Part shown: positions 8,889 to 16,777 of the stretch, in pieces | Layout: every line of letters begins with the position of its first letter | Position numbering within the stretch: the stretch's first letter is position 1 | Origin: Actinomycetaceae bacterium | Lineage (GTDB): Bacteria > Actinomycetota > Actinomycetes > Actinomycetales > Actinomycetaceae | Reading direction: 5' to 3' | Length of the DNA stretch: 64,000 nt | Assembly: GCA_030524055.1 (NCBI GenBank) | Contig: JAUNHH010000002.1 | Span: 242,666-306,665 of the forward strand | The notes under the pieces: generated by a model | The model's input: the letters and a program-made list of their open reading frames with translations, nothing else | What the model was told of the DNA's origin: nothing | Databases searched by the model: none | Position numbers and translations under genes: made by a program

Positions 8889-8924
8889 TCAGGGCCGCTG
8901 TGATGTGCAGCGGCCCTGAATCTT
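8889..8924 (+). terminator. intrinsic terminator after ornithine carbamoyltransferase
   Basis: A 12-bp perfect stem, TCAGGGCCGCTG / CAGCGGCCCTGA, has a 7-base loop and is followed by ATCTTT. It begins 6 bases after the stop codon. It does not use the dispersed 12-mer. Confidence 0.8.
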
Positions 8925-8967
8925 TACCCCCTCAGTTCCACCGTATCCAGCGCGATGAAAGGTAATA

Positions 8968-9888
8968 ATGACCTCCCGCGATATTGACACCGACGACTTA
9001 ACACCCACCCAAAGGGCCCACGTCCTGTGCGAAGCATTGGAATGGATGCGCGAATTCCGCGACTCTATTGTTGTTGTCAAATACGGCGGGCATGCAATGA
9101 CTGACCCGGAATCCGGACGGGCTTTCGTCACTGATATTCAATTCCTCCGGCAGGTCGGGATGCGTCCTGTTGTCGTCCACGGGGGCGGCCCTCAAGTCTC
9201 TGCCATGCTCAAACGTCTCGGCATTGAGACCCCATTTCGGGATGGGGTGCGCGTGACCACCCCCGAAGCAATGGAGGTGGTGCGAATGGTCCTCACTGGT
9301 GGGGTGCAGCGGACCCTCATTGCTGAACTTAATGCTGACGATAATTTGGCAGTGGGTATTTCCGGTGAAGACGCAGCACTTTTCCGTGCTATTCGTCGTC
9401 GCGGCACAGGTGACAATGGTGAAGAGATCGATTATGGGCTGGTCGGGGAGATTATTGATGTCGATCCTTCTGCTGTTTTGGATCTTATTGACGCCGGGCG
9501 TATTCCCGTCATCTCCTCTATTGCTTTAGATGAAGAAGATCCCACTGGGGTGCTCAATATTAATGCTGATGATGCGGCGAGCGCATTGGCGATTGCCTTG
9601 GGCGCAGAAAAACTCATTATCCTTACCGACGTTGAAGGAATTTACTCGAATTGGCCCGATAAAGACTCTCTGATTTCGTCGATTACCGCCTCCGAATTAC
9701 GGGAACTATCAGCGTCAATGTCAGCAGGAATGATTCCGAAAGTGCGTTCCTGTTTAGAGGCTATTGCTGGCGGGGTTGAACAAGTACATGTGGTCGATGG
9801 GCGACTTCCTCATTCTGTTCTCATCGAAATTATGACCGATGAAGGAACCGGTACGATGATCCTTCCGGATGAGGAGGACCTAGTATGA
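8968..9888 (+). CDS. argB: N-acetylglutamate kinase
   Basis: Phosphorylates N-acetylglutamate, the second step of arginine synthesis. 306 residues of the amino-acid kinase fold: IVVVKYGGHAM (ATP-binding Lys), VVVHGGGPQVSAML, the actinobacterial FRDGVRVTTPEAMEVVRMVLTG segment, VISSIALDEE, NINADDAASALAIALGAEKLIILTDVEGIY, and SAGMIPKVRSCLEAI. These features separate it from carbamate kinase, the related enzyme expected beside arcA. It overlaps xthA by 4 bases (ATGA), so the two are translationally coupled. The other arg genes are not here. Confidence 0.94.
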   Translation: MTSRDIDTDDLTPTQRAHVLCEALEWMREFRDSIVVVKYGGHAMTDPESGRAFVTDIQFLRQVGMRPVVVHGGGPQVSAMLKRLGIETPFRDGVRVTTPEAMEVVRMVLTGGVQRTLIAELNADDNLAVGISGEDAALFRAIRRRGTGDNGEEIDYGLVGEIIDVDPSAVLDLIDAGRIPVISSIALDEEDPTGVLNINADDAASALAIALGAEKLIILTDVEGIYSNWPDKDSLISSITASELRELSASMSAGMIPKVRSCLEAIAGGVEQVHVVDGRLPHSVLIEIMTDEGTGTMILPDEEDLV

Positions 9889-10721
9889 GCACATTTCGGG
9901 TGACCACCGTTAATCTCAATGGCATTCGCGCCGCGGAAAAACGAGGATTGAGTACCTGGCTTGAAGAAGAAGCGCCCGCTGTTCTTCTCCTTCAAGAAGT
10001 CCGGGCGGATGAAGATATTGCCGCGAAAATATTGGGGCCCTCCTGGGCTACCTGTATTGTTCCCTGCCGTATTAAAGGCCGGGCGGGCGTGGCTATTGCG
10101 GTCCACAAAGATCGCGGAGAAATCGTAGAGGTGGGTGGCGATCACGACCTTTCCCCGAGGCCCTTTTTATATGACGGGGAAAGCGATGTCGATTCAGGAC
10201 GCTGGGTGGAAGCTTGTGTGCGCACGCCTGCTGGCAGCGATATTCGAGTGGCCAGCGCCTATTTCCATTCGGGCGAAAAAGACACCCCAAAGCAAGAGGC
10301 AAAAATGGCGCATTTAGAGCGCCTAGATGCCCGAATGGGTGAGCTTCTTGCCAGCGGCGAATCGGTAGTTGTGGCGGGGGATTTCAATATTGTGCGTTCG
10401 CGTAGCGACATTAAAAATTGGACGCCGAATCACAATAAGCGTGCCGGTGTACTCGACGAGGAAATCGTCTTTCTTGACCGGTGGACCCAGGCCGGGTGGC
10501 GCGATGTGACCCGCGATTTATCAGGCGATATTCAAGGCCCCTACACCTGGTGGTCATGGCGCGGTAAAGCTTTCGATAATGACGCGGGGTGGCGTATTGA
10601 TTACCATTTTGCGACCCCGCCTTTGGCTGACACCGCGCAGAGTTTTAGCATTGGTCGGGCAGCGAGTTATGACCAGCGTTTTTCTGATCACGCGCCTTTG
10701 AGTATCGACTATTCCGTCTGA
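9885..10721 (+). CDS. xthA: exodeoxyribonuclease III-type AP endonuclease
   Basis: Endonuclease/exonuclease/phosphatase-fold enzyme that repairs abasic sites and blocked 3' ends. 278 residues with TTVNLNGIRAAEKRG, LLLQEVRADED (metal Glu), ASAYFHSGEKD, VVAGDFNIVRSRSDIKNW (catalytic Asp/Asn), WRIDYHFATPPLAD, and the terminal RFSDHAPLSID with the catalytic His. Its ATG lies within the argB stop. The 3' end overlaps the convergent ATC hydrolase gene by 13 bases. Confidence 0.93.
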   Translation: MSTFRVTTVNLNGIRAAEKRGLSTWLEEEAPAVLLLQEVRADEDIAAKILGPSWATCIVPCRIKGRAGVAIAVHKDRGEIVEVGGDHDLSPRPFLYDGESDVDSGRWVEACVRTPAGSDIRVASAYFHSGEKDTPKQEAKMAHLERLDARMGELLASGESVVVAGDFNIVRSRSDIKNWTPNHNKRAGVLDEEIVFLDRWTQAGWRDVTRDLSGDIQGPYTWWSWRGKAFDNDAGWRIDYHFATPPLADTAQSFSIGRAASYDQRFSDHAPLSIDYSV

Positions 10722-11257
10722 GAGTGCGCTTCCCCGTCCTCGTTATCATTTGCGAGGGCGGGGCGCGAACCCTCACGGTAGCGATAGCGGAAAAGGCAGT
10801 GGTCATTGCCTTCCATAATGGAAGCGGAACGCTCTAATTCAATGGTCGGGTCATAACCCTGAATAAACTCATAATCGCGTTGACACGACAGTATTGTGCC
10901 AACGTCCTGCAGGCCAAGGCGCGCATACATATCTGCATAGGCGCAATGAGTCACTCGATAGTCGTAGGCATCATCAGTGGCTTGCAAGGTTTCATGAGTG
11001 AGGGCGCCACCAGCAGTCCATAAATGCTGCAAGTCAATAAAGGTACGCATTGAGGCGCCCTTTTCTTCACGCTCGGCAAAGGCTTTCCCTTCCGCAATAG
11101 AATGTGCGGTCACCGCTTCTGAAAGAATCGCACGAGCACGTTGGGCACCCAATTCACGAATAAGAATCTCAAAAACGGGAGCTAAAGCGCGGGCTTCGAT
11201 TTCTCTTTTCAGCAGAATAGGTACATCGCCAATAGCCTGTTGAGATGGGGATGACAT
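10709..11257 (-). CDS. L-2-amino-thiazoline-4-carboxylate (ATC) hydrolase family protein
   Basis: 182 residues matching the ATC_hydrolase family. Known members open the ring of L-2-amino-thiazoline-4-carboxylate to give N-carbamoyl-L-cysteine. Visible family features are an N-terminal helical region (VFEILIRELGAQRARAIL), YRVTHCAYADMYARLG, ILSCQRDYEFIQGYDP, and the closing IELERSASIMEGNDHCLFRYRY with conserved acidic, Cys and His residues. ATG 11257 is preferred over GTG 11260 because GGAG lies 7 bases before it. It is the last gene of the six-gene operon, 15 bases after a permease. The N-carbamoyl amino acid hydrolase in the same operon supplies the next step (N-carbamoylcysteine to cysteine). 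Its last roughly 20 codons overlap a repeat-derived hairpin and the end of xthA. Confidence 0.8.
   Translation of the reverse strand: MSSPSQQAIGDVPILLKREIEARALAPVFEILIRELGAQRARAILSEAVTAHSIAEGKAFAEREEKGASMRTFIDLQHLWTAGGALTHETLQATDDAYDYRVTHCAYADMYARLGLQDVGTILSCQRDYEFIQGYDPTIELERSASIMEGNDHCLFRYRYREGSRPALANDNEDGEAHSQTE
10732..10763. terminator. bidirectional hairpin inside the end of the ATC hydrolase gene
   Basis: CCCCGTCCTCG (10732) and CGAGGGCGGGG (to 10763) form a stem of about 11 bp around TTATCATTTG. Each arm is a one-mismatch copy of the dispersed 12-mer. For xthA it follows the stop by about 10 bases. For the ATC hydrolase it lies within the coding sequence, 37 bases before its stop codon. 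Confidence 0.6.
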
Positions 11258-11272
11258 CACAAACTCCTCACA

Positions 11273-11932
11273 TTAAATATGGCTGGCAGCAGGGGCAGGT
11301 GCCCACCGTTTTTCAAAGGAACGCACCGCAGACATTGCGGGCAGACAGACGAGGGCATAGGCAATACCGGCAGCGCTGAGAATCGACAGATAATCAAAGG
11401 TGCGCGAGCCAATATCATAGGCTTGAGACAATAACTCGGGGACCGATAAGGCAAAAGCCAATGAAGTAGCCTGGAACATTTGGACGAGGAAACCGAGTAG
11501 AGGCGCAGCCGCCACACGGGCTGCTTGAGGGGTGACAATATCAAAAAGAACCTGCGGGCGACTCATTCCAAGCGCGCGGCCAGCCTCACGCTGCGAATGC
11601 GAGACAGAATCTAAGGCTGCCCGAATGATTTCTGAAGAGTAGGCGGCAGTTGTTAAGGCCAGGGCAAGCCATACTGCAGGAATCGCATCTAATGTCAGCC
11701 CCGCTTGTGGAAGGCCGTAATACACCAAATGTAACATCACCACCACAGGGGTTCCTCGCCCAATTTCGACGAGAATAATGACACCCCACCGCAGTATTTT
11801 TGCCTGGGCGCCCACTCCTAATGCAGCAAGAAAACCGAGAATCACGCCGCATACCGAGGACACAGCAGTCAGCTGTAATGACGTGAGGAGGCCAATAAAT
11901 AAATCACCAATAGCCTGCGACCAATCAATCAT
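11273..11932 (-). CDS. polar amino-acid ABC transporter permease
   Basis: HisM/GlnP-type inner-membrane permease of 219 residues with about five membrane segments. The coupling motif region reads EAGRALGMSRPQVLFDIVTPQAARVAAAP, the EAA loop typical of this family. Start ATG 11932 (MIDWSQAIGDLF) overlaps the upstream permease stop by one base (TAATG), a translational-coupling layout; a longer in-frame reading from 12004 would overlap the previous gene heavily and is rejected. It forms a heterodimer with the preceding permease. Substrate is inferred from the operon to be ATC or N-carbamoyl-cysteine-like compounds. Confidence 0.88.
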   Translation of the reverse strand: MIDWSQAIGDLFIGLLTSLQLTAVSSVCGVILGFLAALGVGAQAKILRWGVIILVEIGRGTPVVVMLHLVYYGLPQAGLTLDAIPAVWLALALTTAAYSSEIIRAALDSVSHSQREAGRALGMSRPQVLFDIVTPQAARVAAAPLLGFLVQMFQATSLAFALSVPELLSQAYDIGSRTFDYLSILSAAGIAYALVCLPAMSAVRSFEKRWAPAPAASHI

Positions 11933-12564
11933 TACCGGACCTCCACCTTTACTGCGCCGCGCCGCGAGAGCAAACCAATGGGGACTGACAGGAGAAGGTA
12001 ACAAATGACGGCTGCCGCAAATGCCACCAGTGGTTCTCCACTAGAGCGCGCGACTTTTGTCGTGTGAAAAGCAATTTCTCCGACCCCAATGACAGAGGGA
12101 ATAGAGGAGTCTTTGAGGAGGACCAAAAGAAAAGACGTGCCGGAGGGGATGGCAATACGAATAGCCTGGGGAATAATTACCCGCCAAAAAGTATCGGGCC
12201 TACTCAAACCTAATGCACGCGCAGCCTCCCACTGGTGCCGTGGAATTGCCTCTAAAGCTGTGCGTCCAACTTCTGCTAAATGGGCAGCAGAGACGACTCC
12301 AAGAGCGACTATCCCGGCGCTGAAAGGATCCAGAGCAAATTGGCCAATCGTTATCCCGTAATACAGGATAAAGATCCATACGAGGACGGGGATTGCGCGA
12401 ATCAGATCAATCAGGCGGCGAATCAGCCACCCCAGTAACGGGACCTGCGTGCGTTGAAGGAGGATTAACGGAAGAGACAGCGCTAACCCTAAAAGAAAAG
12501 AGACGGCAGTAGTCACGATTGTGGCAGGAATACCCGCCGCTACCGCAAAGAGAATGTCGGTCAT
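11932..12564 (-). CDS. polar amino-acid ABC transporter permease
   Basis: 210-residue membrane permease, partner of the next gene. It has about five hydrophobic segments (ATIVTTAVSFLLGLALSLPL; IPVLVWIFILYYGI) and the EAA loop REWEAARALGLSRP-type motif, here HQWEAARALGLSRPDTFWRV. It overlaps the ATPase stop by 4 bases upstream and the second permease start by 1 base downstream, so stoichiometric coupled translation is likely. Confidence 0.88.
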   Translation of the reverse strand: MTDILFAVAAGIPATIVTTAVSFLLGLALSLPLILLQRTQVPLLGWLIRRLIDLIRAIPVLVWIFILYYGITIGQFALDPFSAGIVALGVVSAAHLAEVGRTALEAIPRHQWEAARALGLSRPDTFWRVIIPQAIRIAIPSGTSFLLVLLKDSSIPSVIGVGEIAFHTTKVARSSGEPLVAFAAAVICYLLLSVPIGLLSRRGAVKVEVR

Positions 12565-13322
12565 GAAGACGTCAACACCCTTTCGACATAGGCTAAAGCC
12601 CTCTCATACCCGGGTCTGTCCGCGCCTTCACCACGGCGCAAAGTATCCGCATGAAAAAGGTGCCCATCAGCAATGACTACGAGGTCATCGGCGACCTCCC
12701 GCGCAAAACCTACCTCATGAGTGACCACCACCATGGTGCGGCCCTCAGTGGCAAGAGCACGGATTACCCCAAGGACGTCAGCAGATAACTCAGGATCTAA
12801 GGCCGAGGTGGCTTCATCGAAAAGAAGAACATCCGGGTCTAGTGCCAATGCCCTGGCAATAGCCACTCGCTGTTTTTGCCCACCAGATAATTCGTGGACG
12901 CGCGCGCTAGCGCGATCAGCTAAACCGACTTGACCTAAGAGTTCATGTGCACGCTGGTCAGCATCATCTTTACTTCGCCCGAGAACACGGCGCTGAGCCA
13001 AGGTCACATTTTGCAGGACATTGAGGTGACCGAAAAGTTCGAAGCTCTGGAATACCATTCCTGTTCGTGCCCGCAGTGCCCGCAATTCCTCCTCAGGAAT
13101 GCGCTGGCCACCCACATGACGGTGCTCGCCAATTTGGACTTCGCCCTCGTCGGGTAATTCCAAAAGGTTCAGGCACCGCAAAAGGGTAGATTTTCCTCCC
13201 CCAGATGGGCCAATAATGCAGGTGACATTTCCTTTGGGAATATCAAGGTCAATATGGTCCAGAACCAGACGGGAACCAAAGGACTTTGTCAGGCCCCGAA
13301 TCCGAATAAAAGCGTCACTCAT
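12561..13322 (-). CDS. amino-acid ABC transporter ATP-binding protein
   Basis: GlnQ/HisP-class ATPase, 253 residues: Walker A GPSGGGKSTLLRC, Q-loop VFQSFELFGHLNVLQNV, signature LSGGQKQRVAIARAL, Walker B DVLLFDEATSALDPE, and H-loop VVVTHEVGFAREVAD. ATG 13322 (MSDAFIRIRGLTKSFG) is chosen because it overlaps the upstream hydrolase stop by 4 bases and fits the family N-terminus; the in-frame extension to 13376 lies within the upstream gene. It energises the two adjacent permeases. Confidence 0.93.
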   Translation of the reverse strand: MSDAFIRIRGLTKSFGSRLVLDHIDLDIPKGNVTCIIGPSGGGKSTLLRCLNLLELPDEGEVQIGEHRHVGGQRIPEEELRALRARTGMVFQSFELFGHLNVLQNVTLAQRRVLGRSKDDADQRAHELLGQVGLADRASARVHELSGGQKQRVAIARALALDPDVLLFDEATSALDPELSADVLGVIRALATEGRTMVVVTHEVGFAREVADDLVVIADGHLFHADTLRRGEGADRPGYERALAYVERVLTSS

Positions 13323-14551
13323 ATACTTAACTCCACTGCGGCATTGAGAAGAACATCTGCGCCATTGGCTGCCCACTGTGGGGTCACCGCCTCATCTTCC
13401 GTATGGGAAATACCTCCCACACAGGGGATAAAGAGCATCCCCGTTGGACACCTGCGCGACAGAGGAACAGCGTCATGACCTGCTCCTGATGGGAGCGTCG
13501 TAAAGGGCACTCCGGCTGCGCGAGCACAATGACGCAAAACCCGATGCACCTCCGCGTCAAAACGGATTGGTTCCTGATCGAGAATCTCAATAATCTCCAC
13601 GCCAAGTTCAGCCTCGTGAGCTCGCCTTTCGGCCCGCCCCTCCAAGTGGCTGCGCCAGGCCTGTTGCGCATGACGATGCGGATGGCGAAGATCAAGAAGA
13701 AGGCGTACCTTGCCGGGCACAACATTGCGAGCTCCAGGATGGACATTCACATGACCTACCGTTGCCCGAAGATCCCCATCTTGAGCGCCAGCAGCATGAA
13801 CGTCGCCAATAAAAGCGGCAGCACATGCCAATGCATCAGCCCGATCCGCATGTGGAGTGGTGCCCGCATGAGCCGCTCGCCCAGTAAAGACCACATCCAG
13901 TTGCGTAATCCCCTGCACCCCGTCAACAACAGCAATATCGACCTCTTCTTTTTCCAGGATGGGTCCTTGCTCAATATGGAGTTCCACATAGGCTGAAGGG
14001 GCAGAAATAGGGGAACCTATAGGCAGCGTTTTCCACTGGTCAAGAAGATCAGCAACTAGCTCGCCCTGAGAATCGCGGGTTTTTCGCGCCTGGGTGGCGG
14101 ACAGTTCTCCGCAGTAGACCAGTGAACCCATGAGAGAGGGAGCAAAACGCGCCCCTTCTTCATTGCTCCAATCGACTACGGTGATTGGCCGTTGAGTCGT
14201 AATGCCGTGGTCAGCCAGGGTTTCGAGGACCTCAAGGGCGCATAACACTCCCAGGGTGCCATCATGGCGACCGCCATAGGGTTGGGAATCGAGATGGGAA
14301 CCAATAAAGAGGGGAGCGGCATCGGGGTCGGCCCCCGGTCGAGTAATAAAGACCGACCCGAGGGTGTCAATGGCAATCTCCCAGCCGCGCTTGCTTGCGA
14401 TCTCAATCAGACGATCTTTAGCCGCAAAATGGTCGCTGCCAAAGGCCACCCGATTAAGGCCACCCCCATTAGTTGCCCCAATGAGAGCAAACTCTTCAAT
14501 GCGATCCCACAACCGCTGGTGATTGGTGCGTAATGTGGCAGGAATACTCAC
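13319..14551 (-). CDS. M20-family N-carbamoyl-L-amino acid hydrolase
   Basis: Zinc (or Mn) amidohydrolase of the HyuC / allantoate amidohydrolase / beta-ureidopropionase group, 410 residues. Metal and catalytic motifs: FIGSHLDSQPYGGRHDGTLGV (His and bridging Asp), VVDWSNEEGARFAPSLMGS (Glu-Glu), ELHIEQGPILE (His), RAAHAGTTPHADRADAL in the dimerisation lid, and LPSGAGHDAVPLSR and SHTEDEAV near the C-terminus. Placed between the binding protein and the ATPase with 4-base overlaps on both sides. Beside an ATC hydrolase the best-fitting substrate is N-carbamoyl-L-cysteine, giving cysteine, CO2 and ammonia; other ureido acids remain possible. Confidence 0.87.
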   Translation of the reverse strand: MSIPATLRTNHQRLWDRIEEFALIGATNGGGLNRVAFGSDHFAAKDRLIEIASKRGWEIAIDTLGSVFITRPGADPDAAPLFIGSHLDSQPYGGRHDGTLGVLCALEVLETLADHGITTQRPITVVDWSNEEGARFAPSLMGSLVYCGELSATQARKTRDSQGELVADLLDQWKTLPIGSPISAPSAYVELHIEQGPILEKEEVDIAVVDGVQGITQLDVVFTGRAAHAGTTPHADRADALACAAAFIGDVHAAGAQDGDLRATVGHVNVHPGARNVVPGKVRLLLDLRHPHRHAQQAWRSHLEGRAERRAHEAELGVEIIEILDQEPIRFDAEVHRVLRHCARAAGVPFTTLPSGAGHDAVPLSRRCPTGMLFIPCVGGISHTEDEAVTPQWAANGADVLLNAAVELSI

Positions 14552-15378
14552 AGGAAACTCGGCTCTCCAATAGTGGCCGCCTTGGGGTCTAGACCTGCTT
14601 CTTCGAGGGTTTTCGCGATAAAACCATTCTCGTGAAGCTCGGCAATAGAAGCATCAATTTGGGATTGGAGAGAGGAGTTGCCTTTTTGGAGGATGATTGC
14701 TGTTTGACCAGGATTTGTCGAGGCAGCAATATCCTTATCCGGGGCGATTACATTTACCTGGTAAGGAGTATCTTTATAGAGGTAAAGGGCAGTCCCATGG
14801 GAATCAATGACCGCATCAAGACGACCAGCTTCTAAATCCGCTTTTAATTCCGCCGATGAGGGATATTCTTTGAGATCCCCACCCAGAACTTTATTGACAT
14901 CATCGACCCAGTTATATCCCTGGACAGTGCCAACTCTGAGATCGACGAGATCCCGTACAGAAGAATGCCCTTCTTTGGAAATAATTGAGCCAGGCTCAAT
15001 ATAAATCGGGGCAGTAAAATCTACCGATTCGGCACGAACCTTCGTCCGAAAAATCGAGCCAATCCCAATATCAATACGACCCTGTTGAACGGCGGGTATT
15101 AATGCAGAAAACTCATAGGGGCTGGCTTCTACTTTCCACCCATTTAAACGGGCAATCTCATTGACGATTTTCCCTTCGGGGCCCGTTATCTGCCCATTCT
15201 CAATGCCAACAAAAGGCGGGAAGGTGGGGACGCCAACACGTAAAACACCTTCTTGAGCCAGACCTGATTGGGCAGCAGCAGATTGGCCAGATTGCGCTCC
15301 ACTTGGGGAACAGGCAGCAGCAGTAATAGCCACAAGTGCAGCGCTAATCAGGGCGGTGAATCGACGTTTCAGTGACAT
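14548..15378 (-). CDS. amino-acid ABC transporter substrate-binding lipoprotein
   Basis: 276 residues, family 3 solute-binding protein. Basic start (KRRFTALIS), hydrophobic segment, and a lipobox ending at C23 (ITAAACSPS) show a lipoprotein anchored outside the membrane. The mature part follows the GlnH/FliY pattern: LRVGVPTFPPFVGIENGQITG, GRIDIGIGSIFRT, VRAESVDFTAPIYIE, LRVGTVQGYNW. First gene of the operon, overlapping the hydrolase by 4 bases. SD AGGAGGAAG precedes the ATG, about 95 bases downstream of a good promoter. Confidence 0.92.
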   Translation of the reverse strand: MSLKRRFTALISAALVAITAAACSPSGAQSGQSAAAQSGLAQEGVLRVGVPTFPPFVGIENGQITGPEGKIVNEIARLNGWKVEASPYEFSALIPAVQQGRIDIGIGSIFRTKVRAESVDFTAPIYIEPGSIISKEGHSSVRDLVDLRVGTVQGYNWVDDVNKVLGGDLKEYPSSAELKADLEAGRLDAVIDSHGTALYLYKDTPYQVNVIAPDKDIAASTNPGQTAIILQKGNSSLQSQIDASIAELHENGFIAKTLEEAGLDPKAATIGEPSFL

Positions 15379-15482
15379 GCGTTCCTACTTCCTCCTAGAG
15401 GTCCTTGGTATAGAACCCTTTTCGGACAGGAGACTACGCAACGTCAGTGACGGAATGTGAGCCAGGTTTCAGAATCCGGATA

Positions 15483-15510
15483 ATTGTGACAACGGAATAC
15501 CGTCCGTCAA
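15483..15510 (-). promoter_or_regulatory. promoter with internal operator-like dyad for the ATC/cysteine operon
   Basis: On the minus strand TTGACG (plus 15505-15510) and CACAAT (plus 15483-15488) are separated by 16 bases, close to a sigma-70 consensus. The spacer contains ACGGTATTCCGT (plus ACGGAATACCGT), a dyad with arms ACGG/CCGT extended by outer GAC/GTC, well placed for a repressor. The leader to the first ATG would be about 95 nt. No regulator gene is adjacent. Confidence 0.45.
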
Positions 15511-15514
15511 GAGA

Positions 15515-15549
15515 CCTTCTTTCTCCTCAAGGATGCTGGAGAAAAAGGG
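15515..15549 (-). terminator. possible terminator after brkB
   Basis: CCTTCTTTCTCC and GGAGAAAAAGGG form a 12-position stem with one mismatch and an 11-base loop, just beyond the brkB stop and just before the next operon's promoter. The weak pairing at the A/T end makes this tentative. Confidence 0.35.
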
Positions 15550-15571
15550 AGATAAAGTCCGCGCGGATCTG

Positions 15572-16777
15572 CTATTTTTCCGCGCTGGAATCGGTCAGGT
15601 CTGCAGTCTTATCCTCTTTTACTTCGGGCGTTATATCTGGGCCGTGAGGGGCTGCCAGGCCACTGTCATCAATATAGGAATCGGAAAGGATAACGCCGGT
15701 CAGTGGATCGCGCGGCCACTTTAATGTGTGGGAGGCGGAGACGGTGACATAGTTTGGGGTTTCATCGCTATGCGGCACCTGCATATGTGGTGGTAGGGGG
15801 CGCGGTGGATTAGCCATCCAGGCGCTGCAGATAAGCAAAATGCGGACTTGGAGATTCAGCCACAGAATGAGGGTAATAATGCCAGCAGCAGCGACGAGGG
15901 CGGGGTGGCGTGCTTGTCCAAGAAGAGCGGTGCCGCTCATCCTTAAAAGCAGGGAAGCAATCGCGCATACGGTAATGCCTATAAGGAGATCGCGGCGGGG
16001 GACTTTTGCTCCACCAACCATGCGAACAAGGACCCAGGTGGTGGCCGCTAAAACGAGGAGTTGAATGGCGTAAGAGGCGAAAACTATTGCCATTTGAGCG
16101 GCGGGGCCCTGAATATTCGTGGCTCGAAAGAGCTGGGTGCCCAGAATATCTGTTGAAAGGGTAAGGCCCGCTCCGAGAATAAAAGAAAGGGCGATACAGA
16201 TTCCTCCGAGGGCGCTGCGCCCTAAGTCTTTAGCAATATTCCCTGTCGTGTGAGGGAGGGCAAAAATAGCGCGGATACTTCTGCCAAATGCGCCAACGAC
16301 ACCGATCGTTGTCCATATAGCAAGGGCGAGAGCAATAAGACCTGTCGTGGACACGATATTTGATCGGATTAAAGAATCAGAGTCAATGAAACCGTGCGGA
16401 GAAGAAGCTGTGCGCAGAAGATTTGGAATCGCATCCTCAATTCCTTTTTCTACCGCTATGCGCAGTTCAGAATTGGCGCCAATAAAAATGACAAGTGCGC
16501 TCATTCCGGCCGTTAATGCGGATGCTAAAGCCAATAATGTCATGACGGCAATGCCGGAGGCGCGTACCTCAGAATCAGCTTGCGCGTAGCGGGCAAAGGC
16601 TCGACCAAGACGAGAATTTCCCCAGTAATCGAGAAGACGGAAAAAGAAACCTCCTGGCGCGCTGATATGGCGCCCAGGTAGGACCTGTGCTGTATCGGTG
16701 CTTTTAGTTAGGGTAGACGTTGAAGAAGAGGGGTCATTTAATGATGGTGGACTATGGGGGTTTTTAGGGGTGTTCAC
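15572..16777 (-). CDS. YihY/BrkB family integral membrane protein
   Basis: 401 residues with a hydrophilic Ser/Thr/Pro-rich N-terminus (1-40), about six transmembrane segments between residues 75 and 320, and a hydrophilic C-terminal tail. The first membrane segment follows the family pattern ASGIAVMTLLALASALTAGM, and the conserved GxxGAFGRSIRAIF and HPALVAAAGIITLILWLNL regions are present. The old name ribonuclease BN is not supported for this family; its function is unsettled (envelope or transport). Its start overlaps the 2'-5' RNA ligase-like gene by 4 bases. One exact 12-mer copy (15894-15905) lies in the coding region. Confidence 0.85.
   Translation of the reverse strand: MNTPKNPHSPPSLNDPSSSTSTLTKSTDTAQVLPGRHISAPGGFFFRLLDYWGNSRLGRAFARYAQADSEVRASGIAVMTLLALASALTAGMSALVIFIGANSELRIAVEKGIEDAIPNLLRTASSPHGFIDSDSLIRSNIVSTTGLIALALAIWTTIGVVGAFGRSIRAIFALPHTTGNIAKDLGRSALGGICIALSFILGAGLTLSTDILGTQLFRATNIQGPAAQMAIVFASYAIQLLVLAATTWVLVRMVGGAKVPRRDLLIGITVCAIASLLLRMSGTALLGQARHPALVAAAGIITLILWLNLQVRILLICSAWMANPPRPLPPHMQVPHSDETPNYVTVSASHTLKWPRDPLTGVILSDSYIDDSGLAAPHGPDITPEVKEDKTADLTDSSAEK

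Noticed and set aside
8968..9888. Carbamate kinase (arcC) as the identity of the third gene of the arginine cluster
   Set aside because: The KYGGHAM, VHGGGPQV and FRDGVRVTTPEAMEVV motifs are those of N-acetylglutamate kinase.
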